Below are positions 21,036-24,281 of a DNA stretch of 24,281 nt, in pieces. Position 1 is the stretch's first letter, and each line of letters opens with the position of its first letter. Made by a program: the position numbers and the translations under genes. The notes below the pieces were generated by a model. That model did no database searches and was not told where the DNA came from. It worked only from the letters and a program-made list of their open reading frames with translations. This DNA is from a virus. The DNA lies in IMG/VR virus record IMGVR_UViG_3300025168_000649, positions 1-24,281 of that record. One strand, 5' to 3'.

Positions 21036-21444
21036 GGATCAGCTTCAGGACTATGTCGTGCAGTGGCTTGACGCCTCACTGCCGGTCAATGCCGTCTTGC
21101 ACCACAGCCCCAATGAAGGCACCCGGCATATCAGCTACAAGCGGCGCTTGAAGAAGCTTGGCACCAAATGGGGCTGGCCTGATCTGGAACTGTTCATTGA
21201 TGATGCCGGTTGGCTCGACAATGTAAAGCGCTTGCCGATCTTCATTGAGCTGAAGCGGCCACGAGGCGGCAAGGTGTCTGACAATCAAAAGACAATGCAT
21301 GAAGAGCTGCGCTTGGCTGGTTCGCACCTTGTTGTGGCCAAGAGGCTGCAAGAGGTGGAGCTGTTCTTATCGCCGCTAATCAAGCTGCGCCAGACAGGTC
21401 AGGCCAATCTTGTGAAGCAGATTTGCGAGGCCGCTGGTGGATAA
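21028..21444 (+). CDS. VRR-NUC domain nuclease, 138 aa
   Basis: Nearly the whole protein is a VRR-NUC domain, a PD-(D/E)XK nuclease fold found in phage and Fan1-type proteins and linked to branched-DNA cleavage. The order is HHSPNEGTR (25-33), RRLKKLGTKWGWPDLELF (39-56, catalytic Asp52), FIELKRPRGGK (72-82, Glu74 and Lys76) and SDNQKTMHEELRLAGSH (84-100, with Gln87). ATG 21028 overlaps the cro stop. ATG 21013 is in frame but adds five residues ahead of the conserved start. It probably resolves or trims recombination or replication intermediates. Confidence 0.85.
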   Translation: MTEDQLQDYVVQWLDASLPVNAVLHHSPNEGTRHISYKRRLKKLGTKWGWPDLELFIDDAGWLDNVKRLPIFIELKRPRGGKVSDNQKTMHEELRLAGSHLVVAKRLQEVELFLSPLIKLRQTGQANLVKQICEAAGG

Positions 21445-21631
21445 GCTCATGGACATTGTTATCCCGGTGCTTAGGTATCCCGAAATCGGCGTGGAATACA
21501 TGAAGGAATGTTCCGAATGCATGGCCCTTGGTTGCTGGGAATGTGACTACAGCGGTCATAGACAACTGACAGAGGATGAAGAAATTGAAGTGTACCAAAT
21601 GCTCCAAAGACACAACTGTCAAAGACAGTAG
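21437..21631 (+). CDS. Small zinc-ribbon protein, 64 aa
   Basis: Cys25, Cys28, Cys33 and Cys36 (CSECMALGCWEC) form a tight CxxC-x4-CxxC knuckle likely to bind one zinc. A hydrophobic beta N-terminus (IVIPVLRYPEIGVEYMK) precedes it and an acidic helix (TEDEEIEVYQMLQRH) follows. Start GTG 21437 has GAGG at 21427-21430 with a six-base spacer; ATG 21449 is an alternative. It overlaps the VRR-NUC gene upstream and the NrdR-like gene downstream. The function is unknown; a nucleic-acid or protein adaptor is likely. Confidence 0.6.
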   Translation: MDKLMDIVIPVLRYPEIGVEYMKECSECMALGCWECDYSGHRQLTEDEEIEVYQMLQRHNCQRQ

Positions 21632-21917
21632 GTTGCACCACGACAACACGATCAGGCGGCGCAGGGCTTGTCTTGCTTGCGGCTATCGATTTTCCACAAG
21701 TGAAGAGCTGTTCATTCCCATGCCATTAAAGAAGGGGCCGTTGCCAGCGCTGAAGGTCAAGACTGAGTACCGGCAAAAGGTTACCACAAAGCCGCCAGTT
21801 AGACCGGCTGAGCTGCTTCACAAAGAAGATCTGGAGCCGTCATTCGGGTCAGAGAACCTGACTGATGAAGAGCTGGAAGCCATGATTTGGGATGGAAGGA
21901 TACCCAACCGTGATTGA
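21576..21917 (+). CDS. NrdR-like zinc-ribbon protein without ATP-cone, 113 aa
   Basis: Residues 1-45 match the N-terminal zinc finger of the ribonucleotide reductase repressor NrdR: CTKC (Cys6, Cys9), DSRLHHDNTIRRRRACLACG (17-36) and YRFST. NrdR normally continues with an ATP-cone that senses dATP, but here the rest is a Pro/Lys-rich linker and an acidic tail (NLTDEELEAMIWDGRIP). It may therefore bind DNA at NrdR boxes without nucleotide sensing, or have been adapted to another use. The start overlaps the previous gene by 56 bases and the SD (AGAGG) abuts the ATG, so translation may depend on coupling. Confidence 0.65.
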   Translation: MKKLKCTKCSKDTTVKDSRLHHDNTIRRRRACLACGYRFSTSEELFIPMPLKKGPLPALKVKTEYRQKVTTKPPVRPAELLHKEDLEPSFGSENLTDEELEAMIWDGRIPNRD

Positions 21918-22317
21918 TGAAGCGCTCATAGAAGCCGACACAGAGCTGTTAAGGCTCTTGACGCTAGGATTGGGGCCATTTGCCATTGCAGAGGCATACA
22001 GCATCCCTGTTCGGCGATTATCGACAGACAACCAGCTTTCATTCGATGAAACCCACCAGTCATTGCCGGAATACCTCAAAGGAAGCCCCGGCATCCTGAC
22101 ATGGGATTATTTGCGGTCAGCGTTGGCTGACAAGGTTATGGAGATTTGGATCAATGAAGAGAAAGAACAAGGTCAGGCATTTTTCACCGCAAAAGGGCAT
22201 GACAGAGAAATGCGTTGTATGCAGCAAAGAACATCAGATGAGCCAAGGAACATGGGTGATCTTGGGAACCGGGGAGCTGACATGCAGCAACAACAAATGT
22301 TGGAGGATATTACATGA
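21892..22317 (+). CDS. Protein of unknown function with an overlapped C-terminus, up to 141 aa
   Basis: The first 95 residues look like a normal globular protein (IDEALIEADTELLRLLTLGL, PFAIAEAYSIPVRRLSTDNQ, DYLRSALADKVMEIW). After about residue 90 the sequence becomes Gln/Met/Arg-rich and less protein-like, exactly where a second frame encoding a zinc-ribbon begins (22154). The start may be ATG 21892 or GTG 21910, which has AAGGA nine bases upstream. The true C-terminus is uncertain: the genes may overlap, or a +1 frameshift may join them. No family recognised. Confidence 0.5.
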   Translation: MEGYPTVIDEALIEADTELLRLLTLGLGPFAIAEAYSIPVRRLSTDNQLSFDETHQSLPEYLKGSPGILTWDYLRSALADKVMEIWINEEKEQGQAFFTAKGHDREMRCMQQRTSDEPRNMGDLGNRGADMQQQQMLEDIT

Positions 22318-22363
22318 CCAGCGCTTATCAGTTACCAAACGGCAACATACAGATCAGCTTTAG
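22154..22363 (+). CDS. Zinc-ribbon-like protein overlapping two neighbours, 69 aa
   Basis: This frame has EKCVVCSKEHQMSQGTWVIL followed by TGELTCSNNKCWRILHD: two cysteine pairs (CVVC and CSNNKC) about twenty residues apart. That is a convincing zinc-ribbon pattern and very unlikely in a random shadow frame. It overlaps the previous gene in a different frame by 164 bases and the PP-loop gene by 50. Possible starts are ATG 22154 (weak SD) and ATG 22199 (AAAGGG too close). It is either a real overlapping gene or the continuation of the upstream frame after a frameshift. Confidence 0.5.
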   Translation: MKRKNKVRHFSPQKGMTEKCVVCSKEHQMSQGTWVILGTGELTCSNNKCWRILHDQRLSVTKRQHTDQL

Positions 22364-23129
22364 TGGCGGCAGAACATCAGCCTATATGCTGCATCAGATA
22401 TTGCAAGCCAATGGCGATCTGCCAGAGCGCGCAAAGGTAGTTTTTGCAAACACAGGCAGAGAAATGCCGGAAACGCTCGATTTTGTTCAAGAATGTGCCG
22501 AACGATGGCGCGTTCCAATAACGTGGGTGGAATATAGAAATTTAGACGGCAAGCACAGCTTTGAAACTGTGAACCACAACAGTGCCTCAAGGGATGGGGA
22601 GCCATTCGCTGCAATCATAAATCATTATAATAGATTGCCAGACAAGATTCGCCGTTTTTGCACGCAGCAATTAAAAATTCGTCCAAGTGTTTTGTATTTG
22701 CAATCACTTGGCTGGAAAAGTTGGCACAATGCGGTGGGCATCCGCGCAGATGAAGCAAGGCGCATAAAACAAAGCCCAGTCCAATATATAAAATACTGGT
22801 GGCCTTTGAATGATACCAAAATACGCAACCCTGACATTTTAGAGTTTTGGGGAAAGCAAAGGTTAGCTTTCGATTTTGATTTGAACATTACAACCACAAG
22901 TAATTGTGATGGGTGTTTTTTGAAATCAGAAGCAAATCGGGCGGCTATGTTTCGATCTCACCCAGAGCGCATGCAATGGTGGATCGACATGGAAAAGCAG
23001 ATCGGAAATCAGTTTATTTATGGGCAGAGTTATCAAGATTTAGGTGATTTTATTTGCCGTCAATCTGATTGGATTTTTGATGATAAGAGCTTCTTTTGTC
23101 AGGCAGACGATGGGGAGTGTACCGGATGA
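22314..23129 (+). CDS. PP-loop ATPase / PAPS reductase-like enzyme, 271 aa
   Basis: Residues 14-23 (ISFSGGRTSA) form the PP-loop that binds the ATP or adenylyl phosphates, and VVFANTGREMPETLDFVQEC (42-61) is the following strand-helix typical of adenine nucleotide alpha hydrolases in the PAPS reductase/DndC group. RRFCTQQLKI (113-122), GIRADEARR (142-150) and SNCDGCFLK (196-204) complete the pattern. Cys116, Cys198, Cys201 and perhaps Cys248, Cys262 or Cys269 could hold an iron-sulfur cluster. Phage members are uncharacterised or tied to nucleic-acid or nucleotide thiolation; the substrate is unknown. Excellent SD GGAGG (22302-22306) fixes ATG 22314. Confidence 0.8.
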   Translation: MTSAYQLPNGNIQISFSGGRTSAYMLHQILQANGDLPERAKVVFANTGREMPETLDFVQECAERWRVPITWVEYRNLDGKHSFETVNHNSASRDGEPFAAIINHYNRLPDKIRRFCTQQLKIRPSVLYLQSLGWKSWHNAVGIRADEARRIKQSPVQYIKYWWPLNDTKIRNPDILEFWGKQRLAFDFDLNITTTSNCDGCFLKSEANRAAMFRSHPERMQWWIDMEKQIGNQFIYGQSYQDLGDFICRQSDWIFDDKSFFCQADDGECTG

Positions 23130-23392
23130 GCGATCCACAAGATCTAGCGATAGAAGCCGCACAGACAATGAAAGACCGGGGCAAGAAGCTGGGGCCGTAT
23201 CAGCCGCTGTACAAGGAACTAGCAATTAGATGGACATTGGTGCTTGGCGTTGAGGTCACGCCAGCTCAGACAGCCAGAATGCTTGTCGAGATGAAGCTGG
23301 CGAGATGGAACGCCGGGTTTGATGAGGATCACGCAGTGGATGGCGCCAATTATTGTTTTATAGCAGCGGCATTGGAAGGCGAATCGGAATGA
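23126..23392 (+). CDS. DUF6378-like small phage protein, 88 aa
   Basis: The pattern AAQTMKDRGKKLGPYQPLYK, ELAIRWTLVLGVEVTPAQTA, RMLVEMKLARWNAGFDEDHA, VDGANYCFIAA agrees with DUF6378 proteins as I recall them: a small helical family common in phages, of unknown biochemical role, resembling MazG-type nucleotide-handling helices in size and acidic/Trp pattern. ATG 23126 overlaps the PP-loop stop (ATGA). GGGGAG (23111-23116) supplies the SD. An in-frame start at 23096 would sit inside the PP-loop gene and is less likely. Confidence 0.7.
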   Translation: MSDPQDLAIEAAQTMKDRGKKLGPYQPLYKELAIRWTLVLGVEVTPAQTARMLVEMKLARWNAGFDEDHAVDGANYCFIAAALEGESE

Positions 23393-23853
23393 GCTTTAAG
23401 AATTTTAAATTGGTAAATTTGCATAAGGATAATCCTGTTAAGGATAATCCTGTTAAGGATAATCCTTTAATGGATAAGCCTTTTAAGGATCAGCCGAACC
23501 AATTTATTGATTTAACCAAACAGGATAAGCCTCAACTCGCTTCGCTCGATTATACTGAAAGCAGTAATTCATCAGATCAACCATGTCAACAGGATAGATC
23601 ATACGAAATACGCGACATGTTGAGGACGATCACCAAAAAGACAAACCAGAACTACGTTACAGCCGTTTCCAAAGCAAAAAATGATCCGCTGTTGTTTCGC
23701 AAAGACCGGGCGTTGCGGCATCTGCGCCCAACAATGTCAGCCGACAGATTCACAGACACACTCAAAGCAATCTCAAAGATGGATCACACGCAAGTTTTGG
23801 ATTGGGTGATTGAGGCAGAGCGGCACTTGGAAAGGAACCGTCATGGACATTAA
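23389..23853 (+). CDS. Unknown protein with N-terminal KDNPV repeats, 154 aa
   Basis: Residues 13-37 are five tandem five-residue units (KDNPV, KDNPV, KDNPL, MDKPF, KDQPN). A polar linker (about 38-72) follows, then a helical C-terminal domain (SYEIRDMLRTITKKTNQNYV, FRKDRALRHLRPTMSADRFT, VLDWVIEAERHLERN). The C-terminal half is positively charged and could contact DNA. ATG 23389 overlaps the previous TGA (ATGA), which fixes the start. The repeat DNA contains perfect small palindromes (see the repeat entry). No family or function recognised. Confidence 0.6.
   Translation: MSFKNFKLVNLHKDNPVKDNPVKDNPLMDKPFKDQPNQFIDLTKQDKPQLASLDYTESSNSSDQPCQQDRSYEIRDMLRTITKKTNQNYVTAVSKAKNDPLLFRKDRALRHLRPTMSADRFTDTLKAISKMDHTQVLDWVIEAERHLERNRHGH
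23425..23499 (+). repeat. Five 15-bp units with AGGATAATCCT palindromes
   Basis: The first two units are identical (AAGGATAATCCTGTT at 23425-23439 and 23440-23454); units 3-5 diverge progressively. The 11-base palindrome AGGATAATCCT is perfect in units 1-3 (23426-23436, 23441-23451, 23456-23466), altered in units 4 and 5, and a near copy (AGGATAAGCCT) lies at 23522-23532. The arrangement could be a protein-binding iteron array within the gene or simply a coding microsatellite. Confidence 0.75.
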
Positions 23854-24256
23854 CGAGCTGCACACGATGATGCTGGACATGGCTGTGACTGAGCGCCGAC
23901 TGCCCAAGGCTATCAGGGTTCAAAAGCAAGCATCATGGCCAGACTATCCAATGGACTGGCATGGCTATGGATGGACGCAGCAAGGTGAGGTCAGGCTTAG
24001 ACCAACCGGGGATCAGATCGATGCAATGGATGAGGCGCATGGCATGTTGATGGCCATGGATCAGGATAGTAGGCGGCTCATCATGGCAGTGGCACACAGT
24101 GCAGTGGGAAGGGATCGTGGCCCAAGGTGGAGCAAACTGGCTCACATACTAGGTCTGAATGATCCAAGGATCGTCAAGCGCAACTACAGAGATGCGCTGA
24201 CAAAGATGTATTATCGATCTATATCGTATCGGGCGCAAACAAGCGCTCTAACATAG
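23843..24256 (+). CDS. DUF6362-like helix-turn-helix protein, 137 aa
   Basis: A helical N-terminus (LDMAVTERRLPKAIRV), a Trp/Pro-rich middle (SWPDYPMDWHGYGW), LRPTGDQIDAMDEAHGMLMA (52-71) and a C-terminal HTH-like segment (RWSKLAHILGLNDPRIVKRN, 95-114, then YRDALTKMYYR). This order resembles DUF6362 proteins and the region 4 fold of sigma factors. It may be a DNA-binding regulator of later genes. ATG 23843 is chosen because AAGGA (23832-23836) lies six bases upstream; an in-frame start at 23810 lacks an SD. It partly overlaps the preceding gene. Confidence 0.65.
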   Translation: MDINELHTMMLDMAVTERRLPKAIRVQKQASWPDYPMDWHGYGWTQQGEVRLRPTGDQIDAMDEAHGMLMAMDQDSRRLIMAVAHSAVGRDRGPRWSKLAHILGLNDPRIVKRNYRDALTKMYYRSISYRAQTSALT

Positions 24257-24281
24257 TTTGTAATGGCTTGAGGTTGTGCCA

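Overview
The window is a contiguous piece of a temperate, podovirus-like bacteriophage genome. The host is most likely a (marine) alphaproteobacterium. This rests on the T7-type tail fibre start, the internal virion (ejection) proteins, several small proteins of kinds I recognise from marine alphaproteobacterial phages, and a 3' half-tRNA that looks like an alphaproteobacterial tRNA-Pro(GGG). Base composition looks moderate by eye; it was not computed. Family names come from reading motifs, with no database search.

Layout. (1) 1-8662, plus strand: end of a tail or head-tail completion protein, then four proteins that look like the internal core/ejection set (184, 569, 948 and 1092 aa). An intrinsic terminator sits between the last two. 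(2) 8659-12690, plus: T7-gp17-like tail fibre with 12-residue C-terminal repeats, two small accessory proteins, three tandem paralogous small proteins that all end in GDLA, a 158-aa protein, and a tail-assembly-chaperone-like protein. (3) 12690-15186, plus: lysis cassette of small membrane proteins (XhlA-like, a coiled-coil/TM protein, an EF-hand/two-TM protein, a holin-like protein), an M15 peptidase endolysin, a DUF6321-like basic protein and another tiny basic protein. (4) 15187-15494: a gene-free attachment region. It holds the 3' half of tRNA-Pro flanked by paired TTGGATAC repeats, a strong terminator and an operator. (5) 15495-17072, plus: a small gene of unknown function and a tyrosine integrase. 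(6) 17097-19823, minus: recombination operon with a PD-(D/E)XK exonuclease-like protein, two small proteins, ERF single-strand annealing protein, an ssDNA-binding-like protein, an excisionase-like HTH protein and a 38-aa basic protein. (7) 19898-20704, minus: repressor; 20817, plus: divergent Cro-like gene. (8) 21028-24256, plus: early rightward operon with a VRR-NUC nuclease, zinc-ribbon proteins (one NrdR-like), a PP-loop/PAPS-reductase-like enzyme, DUF6378-like, a repeat-bearing unknown and DUF6362-like.

How it works together. Phage genes lie on both sides of the tRNA half, so this is an attP, and the molecule is a free (virion, circular or replicating) phage rather than an integrated prophage. 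A 15-bp palindrome of the form TGACA-N5-TGTCA occurs four times: before the small gene/integrase unit, at the promoter of the recombination operon, and twice between repressor and cro. That suggests one repressor governs lysogeny, integration and recombination. Most genes are coupled by ATGA or TAATG overlaps, so the window is a few long transcription units bounded by terminators at 5348, 15368 and 17071.
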